A stretch of DNA of 5,307 nt from Deltaproteobacteria bacterium (GTDB lineage Bacteria; Desulfobacterota; DSM-4660; Desulfatiglandales; HGW-15), in NCBI GenBank assembly GCA_016932235.1, contig JAFGDF010000336.1:1-5307 (forward strand). Direction: 5' to 3'. This document shows positions 1-5,145 of the stretch, piece after piece. Each line of letters begins with the position of its first letter. Positions within the stretch are counted from its first letter, which is position 1. Under the pieces are notes generated by a model, which made no database searches, was not told where the DNA came from, and worked only from the letters and a program-made list of their open reading frames with translations. Both the position numbers and the translations under genes were made by a program.

Positions 1-505
1 AAAAGCCTTCTTCGGCATCCTTTGTAATGATATTAATAACGGCGCCTATCGCGTTGTCACCATAAAGCACGGCGCCTGAACCGTAAAGCACCTCGATCCG
101 CTCAATATTGTCCATGGGTATAAGGGACCACCTTATGCCTGACTGATCAATAGGATTAACCCTGCGGCCATTGATCACCACGGCGACGTGGCGATCGGCG
201 GTCTCCCCAAAACCCCCGATATCAACCATCTGGTTATTACCGTTTCCATTCAGATCCCTGATGGATATTCCGCCGAGCTTCCTGAGTGCGTCCGGTACTG
301 TTTGTGCGCCGCTGCTTTTTATCTCATCTGCGGTAATAACAGACACATGGGCCGGGATTTTATCAATCTCCCGCTCAAACCTGGTCCCCGTAACGACTAC
401 TTCTTCCATGGTGACAGCCCTCTCATCGGCCTTTCCCTGAGCAGGGCTCAACCCGGGCATTAATAAAAGCATAAAAATTAGCACTATGAACATCTTCTCC
501 TTCAT
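1..505 (-). CDS. btuB: TonB-dependent outer-membrane receptor, probable cobalamin receptor (BtuB-like), N-terminal part; 3' end beyond the window
   Basis: Reading the minus strand from ATG at 505 gives 168 codons with no stop before the window ends, so only the N-terminus is present (whole receptors usually have 600-700 residues). Residues 1-23 form a signal peptide: Lys-rich start, hydrophobic run FIVLIFMLLLMPGL, then SPAQG. A TonB-box-like EEVVVTGTR lies at 34-42. The plug domain follows: VSVITADEI at 54-62, a DALRKLGGI stretch at 72-80, VVINGRRVN at 109-117, and the typical end IERIEVLYGSGAVLYGDNAIGAVINIIT at 134-161 (core IERIEV and GAVINIIT). These receptors take up scarce ligands across the outer membrane using TonB-ExbBD energy. 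The plug alone does not define the ligand; corrinoid is inferred from the cobalamin riboswitch directly upstream and cobO nearby. A second ATG at 510 is only 3 nt from the Shine-Dalgarno and stops after two codons, so 505 is preferred. Confidence 0.9.
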   Translation of the reverse strand, partial: MKEKMFIVLIFMLLLMPGLSPAQGKADERAVTMEEVVVTGTRFEREIDKIPAHVSVITADEIKSSGAQTVPDALRKLGGISIRDLNGNGNNQMVDIGGFGETADRHVAVVINGRRVNPIDQSGIRWSLIPMDNIERIEVLYGSGAVLYGDNAIGAVINIITKDAEEGF

Positions 506-513
506 CTCATCTT

Positions 514-519
514 CTCCTT
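514..519 (-). promoter_or_regulatory. Ribosome binding site of the TonB-dependent receptor gene
   Basis: AAGGAG lies 8 nt before the ATG at 505. It settles the start against the overlapping ATG at 510 (spacing 3 nt, immediate stop) and the internal ATG at 493. It lies downstream of the terminator hairpin, so it is transcribed only when the terminator is read through. Confidence 0.75.
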
Positions 520-549
520 TCCTGATATATTGAATTTTCGCCTGGCCCG

Positions 550-594
550 GAAATAAAAATCCCCGGACCGATTATTTAGATCGATCCGGGGATT
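550..594 (-). terminator. Intrinsic terminator, probable expression platform of the cobalamin riboswitch
   Basis: On the minus strand a 15-bp stem can form with arms at 594-580 and 572-558. It has one G-U pair, is GC-rich in the middle (CCCCGG/CCGGGG), and has a 7-nt loop, CTAAATA. A U-rich run, TTTTATTT, follows at 557-550. It sits between the cobalamin aptamer and the receptor's ribosome binding site, where a transcription-attenuating riboswitch carries its terminator. Established knowledge: B12-riboswitches usually turn the downstream gene off when ligand is bound. Confidence 0.85.
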
Positions 595-654
595 GCCCTT
601 TTTTATCCTCAAGATCCGGCAGCCTGCCCCAGTCCACGGAGGCGACTCCTGGTA

Positions 655-860
655 TCCGGGCAGGTTTTCTGACTTCCCTCCCCTTTTAACGGCCTTCCCA
701 GGCAGGACAAGCATGACTTGTCATGATAAAAATATCCCAGTGGCTCAAAAATGCTAAAAGAGTTCTCTTCCCTGTATAAAGAAAAGAGGAGGGTTACAGC
801 GGCGGGTCCGTTCCCGACTTTAACGGGATTCCCTCTCAAGCTCCTGAAGAAGCACCCGAA
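655..860 (-). promoter_or_regulatory. Cobalamin (B12) riboswitch aptamer
   Basis: The minus strand carries the conserved cobalamin-aptamer blocks in order. These are GAGAGGGAATCCCG (about 843-830), GCCGCTGTAA at 803-794, GCCACTGGG at 744-736, GGGAAGGC at 699-692, and the 3' block GAAGTCAGAAAACCTGCC at 676-659. A closing helix can form between TTCGGGT at 860-854 and GCCCGGA at 661-655, with two G-U pairs. A peripheral hairpin, CATGAC-AA-GTCATG, lies near 726-713 and looks like a variable extension arm. The layout (promoter, aptamer, terminator, ribosome binding site, receptor) says that corrinoid binding reduces receptor expression. Ligand preference (adenosyl- versus hydroxocobalamin) cannot be read safely by eye. 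Open frames here, such as the one ending at 609, are chance readings of structured RNA. Confidence 0.92.
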
Positions 861-869
861 CAGTATTTA

Positions 870-898
870 TCCCTAAGATAAAATCACAGATAAGTCAA
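870..898 (-). promoter_or_regulatory. Candidate sigma-70-type promoter for the riboswitch-receptor transcript
   Basis: TTGACT (898-893) is followed after 17 bp by TAGGGA (875-870), giving a good -35 and a weak -10. The predicted transcription start near 863 is only about 3 nt before the first base of the riboswitch closing helix at 860. That positional agreement is the best support. It implies the receptor is transcribed separately from cobO. Confidence 0.45.
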
Positions 899-955
899 GA
901 GAAAATGATCGGCACCAGCAATTCTCATTCTGAAGCAGATCCGGAGTTGAACTGC

Positions 956-1008
956 TGTGAGAGTGGCATCTTGCCACGAATTTTCGCGGCTTGGAAGCAG
1001 CTCCCACA
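956..1008. repeat. REP-like extragenic palindromic element
   Basis: A 53-bp imperfect palindrome. Its ends, TGTGAGAG (956-963) and CTCCCACA (1001-1008), are inverted copies with one difference. Inside are two small hairpins: GTGGCA-TCT-TGCCAC at 963-977, and one around GCTT-GG-AAGC at 990-999. From memory, the style (GTGGGAGC...CGCGA...TGGCAAGATGCCA) resembles repetitive extragenic palindromes dispersed by REP-associated transposases in several proteobacterial lineages. Only one copy is in the window, so dispersal is not shown. It lies between the 59-codon gene and the receptor promoter. It could also act as a weak transcript end, but neither side has a convincing U-run. Confidence 0.5.
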
Positions 1009-1022
1009 TGAATGGGTTCTTC

Positions 1023-1039
1023 AGAAACAGGCTGTTTCT
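1023..1039. other. Short perfect inverted repeat just downstream of the 59-codon gene
   Basis: AGAAACAG-G-CTGTTTCT is an 8-bp perfect inverted repeat (7 bp with a 3-nt loop in RNA), 10 nt after the stop of the gene ending at 1049. No U-run follows on the minus strand, so it is not a textbook terminator. It may protect the 3' end of the cobO transcript or mark an imperfect termination site. Confidence 0.3.
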
Positions 1040-1048
1040 TGAGGGACA

Positions 1049-1228
1049 CTAATTAAGGGAACAAGGAATTCGAAAAAATCTTTTCGGCCCCGTGTCAAAA
1101 TTCAGATTGATATACTCCGAGTGCTTTTTTACCCAGCGCTTATAACGTCCCGATAAACTGGGATCCCTGATGACCCAGTTTTCCCCAAGATATTTCAGCT
1201 CTTCTATGATCCGCCAGTACAGATGCAT
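1049..1228 (-). CDS. Small protein of unknown function (59 aa) downstream of cobO
   Basis: ATG at 1228 to TAG at 1051-1049 encodes 59 residues. A Shine-Dalgarno GGAGAG (1240-1235) sits 6 nt before the ATG and abuts the cobO stop, so the two genes look like one operon with a 12-nt gap. The protein begins MHLYWRIIEELKYLGENW, continues VIRDPSLSGRYKRWVKKH and SEYINLNFD, and ends FRIPCSLN. It is rich in aromatic residues (three Trp, several Tyr and Phe) and in Arg/Lys, and has no signal peptide or membrane segment. Its N-terminal third looks like an amphipathic helix. I do not recognise a family. The ribosome binding site, spacing and unbiased amino-acid make-up argue for a real gene. A role near corrinoid adenosylation is only guilt by association. 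Confidence 0.6.
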   Translation of the reverse strand: MHLYWRIIEELKYLGENWVIRDPSLSGRYKRWVKKHSEYINLNFDTGPKRFFRIPCSLN

Positions 1229-1240
1229 TCGAATCTCTCC

Positions 1241-1756
1241 TTATTTTTCAATTCCCTCACGTGCCTGAACACCGCCGGCATAGTAGTGCTTTATCTCTTT
1301 CATCTCAGTAACCAGGTCCGCCTTTTCCATTAACTCGGGGTCGGCATACCGCCCTGTGATGACAAGCTCAACATCTGCGGGCCTGATATCTATCAGTTCA
1401 ATAAGATCTTCGACCTTTAAAAGTCCGAAGAAAACGGCGATATTGGCCTCATCCAGGATCACAAGCTGATATTTCCCGGACAGGATGGCTTCCCTGGATT
1501 CTTCAAACCCCAATCTGCTCAACCTGAAATCTTCACCTCCCGGTTTCCCGTTAATAAAACATTTTGTGCCGTATTGTCTTAGCGTAATGAGATCGGAATA
1601 CCTTTCAATGGAATGCAGTTCACTGTATTCCATGCCCTTTAAAAATTGCGCAATATACACCCTCAGGCCGGCGCCGACCGCCCTCAAGGCCAGACCCAGA
1701 GCGGCCGTTGTCTTGCCTTTTCCATCTCCTGTATAAACCTGTACATAGCCTTTCAT
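1241..1756 (-). CDS. cobO: Cob(I)alamin/corrinoid adenosyltransferase, CobO/BtuR (CobA) type
   Basis: A cytoplasmic enzyme that transfers the 5'-deoxyadenosyl group of ATP to the cobalt of a reduced corrinoid, in adenosylcobalamin synthesis and salvage. The 171-residue product starts MKGYVQVYTGDGKGKTTAAL. Its P-loop, GDGKGKTT, at 10-17 is the family's phosphate-binding loop. QFLKGMEYSE at 37-46, VILDEANIAVFF at 99-110 (acidic DE after a hydrophobic strand), ELVITGRYADPELMEKADLVTEM at 130-152 (core TGRYADP) and EIKHYYAGGVQAREGIE near the C-terminus are typical. Length matches compact CobO proteins. An upstream in-frame ATG at 1801 would add 15 residues (RPLIMYSIQFW...) that do not fit the family. 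GGAGG at 1767-1763 lies 6 nt before the ATG at 1756, so that start is used. No riboswitch is seen ahead of it. Confidence 0.95.
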   Translation of the reverse strand: MKGYVQVYTGDGKGKTTAALGLALRAVGAGLRVYIAQFLKGMEYSELHSIERYSDLITLRQYGTKCFINGKPGGEDFRLSRLGFEESREAILSGKYQLVILDEANIAVFFGLLKVEDLIELIDIRPADVELVITGRYADPELMEKADLVTEMKEIKHYYAGGVQAREGIEK

Positions 1757-1791
1757 TAAAATCCTCCAAAATTGGATGCTGTACATTATTA

Positions 1792-1827
1792 ATGGTCTCA
1801 AAATAGATCAAAAATAAAAGAGACCAT
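1792..1827. repeat. 8-bp inverted repeat at the cobO promoter, possible operator
   Basis: ATGGTCTC at 1792-1799 and GAGACCAT at 1820-1827 are perfect inverted copies separated by 20 bp of A/T-rich DNA. The right arm overlaps the predicted cobO -10 (1823-1828); the left arm lies about 20 bp downstream of the predicted start. Arm centres are 28 bp apart. Because transcription would begin between the arms, a DNA-bound dimeric regulator is more likely than an RNA hairpin. The regulator is unknown. Confidence 0.45.
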
Positions 1828-1851
1828 ATCTATGAAAAAAATTATGGTCAA
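1823..1851 (-). promoter_or_regulatory. Candidate sigma-70-type promoter of cobO
   Basis: TTGACC (1851-1846), a 17-bp spacer containing a T-run, then TATGGT (1828-1823). The predicted start near 1816 gives a leader of about 60 nt before the cobO ATG at 1756. The -10 overlaps one arm of the 8-bp inverted repeat. Confidence 0.45.
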
Positions 1852-1900
1852 GGGAAAAACTCAAGACGTTTCGATGGGGTATAATGAAAAGTCCGGATAA

Positions 1901-2045
1901 TCGAAATCGGGATCGCAATCGAAAAAAAAGACACTTGGACACGAAAAGCTTGATGTCTACTGTCTTTCAATCGGTTATTGTGTGAAGGAAGATCCCGCAT
2001 TCTATGGATTTAATAAATCGATTCCGATCCCGATAGCGATTTCGA
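1901..2045. repeat. Imperfect inverted repeats of GATCCCGAT type flanking a gene remnant
   Basis: The left copy (1901-1922, core ATCGGGATCGCAATCGA) and the right copy (2018-2045, core CGATCCCGAT followed by AGCGATTTCGA) are inverted versions of one sequence; the right has an extra 6-bp AGCGAT unit and one changed base. Both are built from short CGAT/GAT-type units, suggesting slippage-prone simple sequence. They bracket the four-helix-bundle-like remnant almost exactly. They may be termini of a small decayed element or just simple repeats; the window does not decide. Confidence 0.5.
1931..2017 (+). pseudogene. Remnant of a four-helix-bundle (S23/IVP-like) protein gene
   Basis: Read in the frame of 1940, the plus strand gives TLGHEKLDVYCLSIGYCV, close to the start of four-helix-bundle proteins related to the rRNA intervening-sequence protein, whose N-termini commonly read like HEKLDVYRLSIGYVA. 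After about 18 residues the similarity ends (KEDPAFYGFNKS, then repeat sequence translated as IPIPIAIS). No start codon precedes it in frame: TAA at 1898-1900 closes the frame upstream and TGA at 2111-2113 ends it. The conserved centre and C-terminal helices are missing. It is a fragment, on the opposite strand to all neighbours. Family assignment is from memory of the motif and would need a protein search. Confidence 0.4.
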
Positions 2046-2078
2046 TACAGAAGAAACTAAATCCCAACAAGCGGATGC

Positions 2079-2104
2079 ACTGGAAGCGCTTTCTTCGCGC
2101 CAGT
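2079..2104 (-). terminator. Imperfect hairpin downstream of nrdG, possible weak terminator
   Basis: On the minus strand ACTGG (2104-2100) can pair with CCAGT (2083-2079), with a further GCG/CGC pairing inside. It is 30 nt after the nrdG stop. There is no U-run, so this is at best a weak or factor-dependent end of the nrdDG transcript. Confidence 0.25.
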
Positions 2105-2133
2105 ATCCCTTGACGTTATTTGGAAAGGCGGAT

Positions 2134-2832
2134 CTATCTAACAATACACTTCTTGACCCATGGTTCTGCCACAGATTTAAAATCCATGAGTTCGTCGCGG
2201 TTAAATCCGGGATTTCGGCCTGCCAGTAACTCCGGGTGAAGCACATGGGTATCCTGAAAGGGCTGAAGGGCATAGAGATTGGCGCCTTTTATCAATCTGG
2301 CGATATCTTCTATGATCCGCTTATCAACAAAACCCCTGACGCAGGTTGTCCTGAATTCGTAGTCAGGCGCCGATTTCATAATGGTCGAAATGCTTGAAAG
2401 AAGGTCGTCGGGATTGCAGTCTTTCTTGATGACCGGATGATAGTGAAAGGGATCCGTCTTAATATCCATGGCCACATAATCCACCAACCCCTGTTCGAGC
2501 AACTTTTTCAAATGATCCGGTTTGCTTCCGTTTGTATCGAGCTTAATGGAATATCCCAGACCCTTGATCATTTCGCATAGCCGGGGAAGATCTTTCTGGA
2601 GAGTGGGCTCTCCACCTGAAATAACCACACCATCCAGAAAATCCGTCCTGTTTCTAAGAAAATCATACAGACCATCTCCTTTAATCGATTCCGGACATTG
2701 GGGAGTACCTCTGACAAGGGATGGATTATGACAGTAAGGACAGTCGAAGTTACAACCTGATAAAAAGATGACACAGCTTATCTTGCCTGGGAAGTCGATC
2801 AGAGAATTCTTTTGCAATCCGCCTAAATTCAT
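2134..2832 (-). CDS. nrdG: Anaerobic ribonucleoside-triphosphate reductase activating protein (radical SAM, NrdG2-like)
   Basis: A 232-residue cytoplasmic radical-SAM enzyme that uses a [4Fe-4S] cluster and S-adenosylmethionine to put the glycyl radical on NrdD. The cluster motif is C27-N-F-D-C31-P-Y-C34, the CxxxCxxC of radical SAM proteins. ISGGEPTLQ at 71-79 is the SAM-binding GGEP region. KLDTNGS at 97-103, DYVAMDIKT at 118-126 and LQPFQ at 189-193 are further core strands. The start MNLGGLQKNSLIDFPGKISCV matches the longer activase type (about 230 aa) rather than the roughly 155-aa enterobacterial NrdG. The ATG is 3 nt after the nrdD stop and has no clear Shine-Dalgarno; AGGAAAAG within nrdD's end is about 20 nt away. 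Translation is therefore probably coupled to nrdD. Confidence 0.95.
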   Translation of the reverse strand: MNLGGLQKNSLIDFPGKISCVIFLSGCNFDCPYCHNPSLVRGTPQCPESIKGDGLYDFLRNRTDFLDGVVISGGEPTLQKDLPRLCEMIKGLGYSIKLDTNGSKPDHLKKLLEQGLVDYVAMDIKTDPFHYHPVIKKDCNPDDLLSSISTIMKSAPDYEFRTTCVRGFVDKRIIEDIARLIKGANLYALQPFQDTHVLHPELLAGRNPGFNRDELMDFKSVAEPWVKKCIVR

Positions 2833-2835
2833 TTT

Positions 2836-4926
2836 CTATGCCACTTTATAGCTTTTCCTCATTCTGAACTCGGCTTGCTTTCCGTTGTTCCACTGGTTTA
2901 CGGGCCGTAAATAACCGACCACCCTTGCATATACCTCGGTTTCTTCATTACAGATCGAGCATCTTTCCTGTTTTCCCTGAAGGTAACCGTGAGAAGGGCA
3001 GATGCTGAAGGTGGGACTCAGTGTCAGGTAGGGAAGCCTGAACCCTGTTACGATCTTCCTTATCAAACTTTTAACCGTGTCCGTGTCCGTGATGTTTTCA
3101 CCGAGGAAGATATGCATTACGGTTCCACCGGTATACTTGGTCTGGAGGTCGTCCTGCAGGGTGAGTGATTCATAGATATCGTCCGTGTAATTAACCGGCA
3201 ATTGGGTCGAATTAGTATAAAAGGGATCGGCGCCATTGTTATACTCGGACTCATTGGCACATATGATTTCGGGAAATTTTTCCTTGTCTTTTATTGCAAG
3301 GCGATAGGAGGTACCCTCCGCAGGAGTTGCTTCGAGGTTGTAGATATCGCCTGTTTCATCCTGTATCTTTGAGATAGTATCACGAAGATAATCCATTACC
3401 TCCAGGGCGAATGACCTGCCTTTTTCACTTGCTATATCATCTCCCGAATAATTCAGGCATGCCTCATTCATTCCAATGATCCCGATGGTCGAGAAATGAT
3501 TTTTCCAGTAAAGTCCCGTTCCTTCCTTGACTTCCCGAAGGTAAAATTTTGAATAAGGGTACAGGTCCCTGTCGGAAAAACGTTCAAGGATCTTGCGTTT
3601 AATGGAAAGACTTTCTTTTGCCAGGGCAACCATTTTTCCCAGCCTTTCGAAAAACCCTTTTTTATTTTCGGCAAGGTAACCGATACGGGGCAGATTGATG
3701 GTTACAACTCCTATGGATCCTGTAAGGGGATTTGCGCCGAAAAGGCCCCCTCCACGTTTTAAAAGTTCCCTGTTGTCAAGGCGAAGCCTGCAGCACATAG
3801 ACCTGGCGTCTTCAGGAGACATATCAGAATTGACGAAATTAGAAAAATAGGGAATGCCGTATTTACCGGTCATTTTCCATATAGGTTCGAGATTCGGATT
3901 GTCCCAGTCAAAATCACTTGTAATATTATAGGTGGGAATGGGGAAAGTGAACACCCTGCCCCTTGCATCTCCCTCCATCATGGTTTCGGCAAATGCCCTG
4001 TTAATGGCATTCATCTCCTCCTGGAAATCCGCATAGGTCTCTTCCTTCTCTTTTCCCCCGACTATTACGGGGAGGTCCTTGAGAATAACCGGCACATAAA
4101 GGTCCATTGTGATATTGGTAAAGGGTGTCTGAAACCCGACTCTCGTGGGGATGTTGATATTGAAAATAAATTCCTGAATAGCCTGTTTAACATCCTTATA
4201 ATCGAGTTTGTCATATCGAATAAAAGGGGCGAGCAGAGTGTCGAAGTTTGAAATGGCCTGGGCACCTGCAGCTTCACCCTGAAGGGTATAGAAAAAGTTG
4301 ACAATTTGCCCGAGAGCTGAGCGAAGATGTTTAGGCGGACCGCTCTCAACTTTACCTTTTACTCCTCTAAATCCATTTTTAAGCAGGTCCTTCAGATCCC
4401 ATCCTACACAGTAAACAGACAGCATGCTGAGATCGTGGATATGTAGATCACCATTTTTATGAGCATTTCGTATTTCAGGAGGATAGATGCTGTTCAGCCA
4501 GTATTCCGTGGTCACATCCGAAGAAATATAGTTGTTGAGTCCCTGGAGTGAGAAACACATATTGCTGTTCTCTTTTATTTTCCAGTCAAGCTTTTCGATA
4601 TAGTGATTTACAAGGTCAGTGCTGATTTTTGTTGTAATGGCCCTTATCTGCGCGTGCTGTTCCCTGTAAATTATATAGGCCTTTGCGCTCCTGTAGAATG
4701 GAGAATCCAGGAGTACCCGCTCAACAATATCCTGTATTTCCTCAACTTCGGGGATCGGTCCGAGACGCAGATCATGAGCGAGAGTAAGGATCCGGAGTGT
4801 AAGCTTTTTCGCTTCCCTTTCACCGAATTCACCGGTAGCTTCACCTGCCTTTGCAACCGCCGCTGTAATTTTAGAGGAATCAAACTCCACAATCCTGCCG
4901 TCACGCTTTTTGATACTCTCAAACAT
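2836..4926 (-). CDS. nrdD: Anaerobic (class III) ribonucleoside-triphosphate reductase
   Basis: Reduces ribonucleoside triphosphates to dNTPs by a glycyl-radical mechanism; oxygen-sensitive and cytoplasmic. Numbered from the ATG at 4926 (696 aa), residues 1-90 form an ATP-cone (FESIKKRDGRIVEFD at 2-16), the allosteric site. GDLHIHDL is at 159-166, YCVGWDL with C173 at 172-178, and GFQTPFTNITMDL at 264-276. SMCCRLRLD with C378/C379 at 376-384 should be the finger-loop thiyl cysteine. NLEATPAEGTSYRLA is at 530-544. The Zn ribbon uses C643, H646, C656 and C659, with a His in place of the second Cys. The radical motif is RVVGYLRPV, with Gly671. Measured from the cone's end, C173, C379 and G671 fall where phage T4 NrdD has C79, C290 and G580. 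A GTG at 4932 would add two residues, but AGGAG is only 2 nt from it and 8 nt from the ATG. Confidence 0.97.
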   Translation of the reverse strand: MFESIKKRDGRIVEFDSSKITAAVAKAGEATGEFGEREAKKLTLRILTLAHDLRLGPIPEVEEIQDIVERVLLDSPFYRSAKAYIIYREQHAQIRAITTKISTDLVNHYIEKLDWKIKENSNMCFSLQGLNNYISSDVTTEYWLNSIYPPEIRNAHKNGDLHIHDLSMLSVYCVGWDLKDLLKNGFRGVKGKVESGPPKHLRSALGQIVNFFYTLQGEAAGAQAISNFDTLLAPFIRYDKLDYKDVKQAIQEFIFNINIPTRVGFQTPFTNITMDLYVPVILKDLPVIVGGKEKEETYADFQEEMNAINRAFAETMMEGDARGRVFTFPIPTYNITSDFDWDNPNLEPIWKMTGKYGIPYFSNFVNSDMSPEDARSMCCRLRLDNRELLKRGGGLFGANPLTGSIGVVTINLPRIGYLAENKKGFFERLGKMVALAKESLSIKRKILERFSDRDLYPYSKFYLREVKEGTGLYWKNHFSTIGIIGMNEACLNYSGDDIASEKGRSFALEVMDYLRDTISKIQDETGDIYNLEATPAEGTSYRLAIKDKEKFPEIICANESEYNNGADPFYTNSTQLPVNYTDDIYESLTLQDDLQTKYTGGTVMHIFLGENITDTDTVKSLIRKIVTGFRLPYLTLSPTFSICPSHGYLQGKQERCSICNEETEVYARVVGYLRPVNQWNNGKQAEFRMRKSYKVA

Positions 4927-4934
4927 AGGCACTA

Positions 4935-4939
4935 CTCCT
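4935..4939 (-). promoter_or_regulatory. Ribosome binding site deciding the nrdD start
   Basis: AGGAG is followed by TAGTGCCT and then ATG. The 8-nt spacing to the ATG at 4926 is normal, whereas the in-frame GTG at 4932 is only 2 nt away, so the ATG is preferred. Confidence 0.75.
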
Positions 4940-5102
4940 GGGAATAAAATAATAACTCACAGTGGGGAAAACAACATATTGAAATAACGTAATAAATGGA
5001 TTTTAGTTAAAGATTTTCCAGCCGGTTAATGTTTTTTCAAAACTCTTGTAATAGAACATCCTATTTGATCCGAACTTGAAAAGAGTTGTATGTCAAACAA
5101 GG

Positions 5103-5129
5103 AAAGGCAGGGAAAATCAATCTGCCTTT
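5103..5129. other. Stem-loop in the nrdD leader
   Basis: AAAGGCAG and CTGCCTTT are perfect 8-bp inverted arms around an 11-nt loop. Read on the minus strand, the hairpin lies about 10-37 nt after the predicted transcription start and is followed by CCTTGTTTG, only partly U-rich. It could be a weak attenuator or a 5' stabilising hairpin. Confidence 0.4.
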
Positions 5130-5145
5130 TATGGATAGCAGACAG

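Larger units (their letters stand above)
4927..5139 (-). other. Long nrdD 5' leader with potential stem-loops
   Basis: If the promoter at 5146-5173 is used, nrdD has a leader of about 210 nt. It contains no gene I can support. It can form the 8-bp hairpin with arms at 5129-5122 and 5110-5103. It can also form a second structure in which AACTCTT (5087-5081) pairs with AAGAGTT (5047-5041), enclosing an AATAG/CTATT hairpin (5065-5050). A second TTGACA at 5096-5091 lacks a good -10. An 18-codon frame starting at 5059 (MFYYKSFEKTLTGWKIFN) is present but has a poor ribosome binding site. No known riboswitch class was recognised. Confidence 0.4.

Noticed and set aside
171..463. Two plus-strand open frames of about 90 codons
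   Set aside because: They lie antisense to the clearly coding plug domain of the TonB-dependent receptor and have no ribosome binding site or recognisable protein features.
502..839. Two overlapping minus-strand frames of 70 and 76 codons
   Set aside because: They fall inside the cobalamin riboswitch and its terminator, which explain this sequence as structured RNA.
1757..1801. N-terminal extension of CobO by 15 residues from ATG at 1801
   Set aside because: The extra residues do not fit the family, and GGAGG lies 6 nt before the internal ATG at 1756.
1832..1900. Plus-strand 22-codon frame starting MKKIMVKGKTQD
   Set aside because: It overlaps the predicted cobO promoter, has only a weak purine stretch as ribosome binding site, and stops at TAA 1898-1900. 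It is in frame with the decayed fragment but adds no recognisable family sequence.
2010..2273. Minus-strand 87-codon frame overlapping the 3' end of nrdG
   Set aside because: It runs in another frame over the well-supported nrdG C-terminus and then through the repeat region; it has no plausible ribosome binding site or motif.
4603..4947. Plus-strand 114-codon frame
   Set aside because: It is antisense to the ATP-cone region of nrdD, which is strongly supported as the coding strand.
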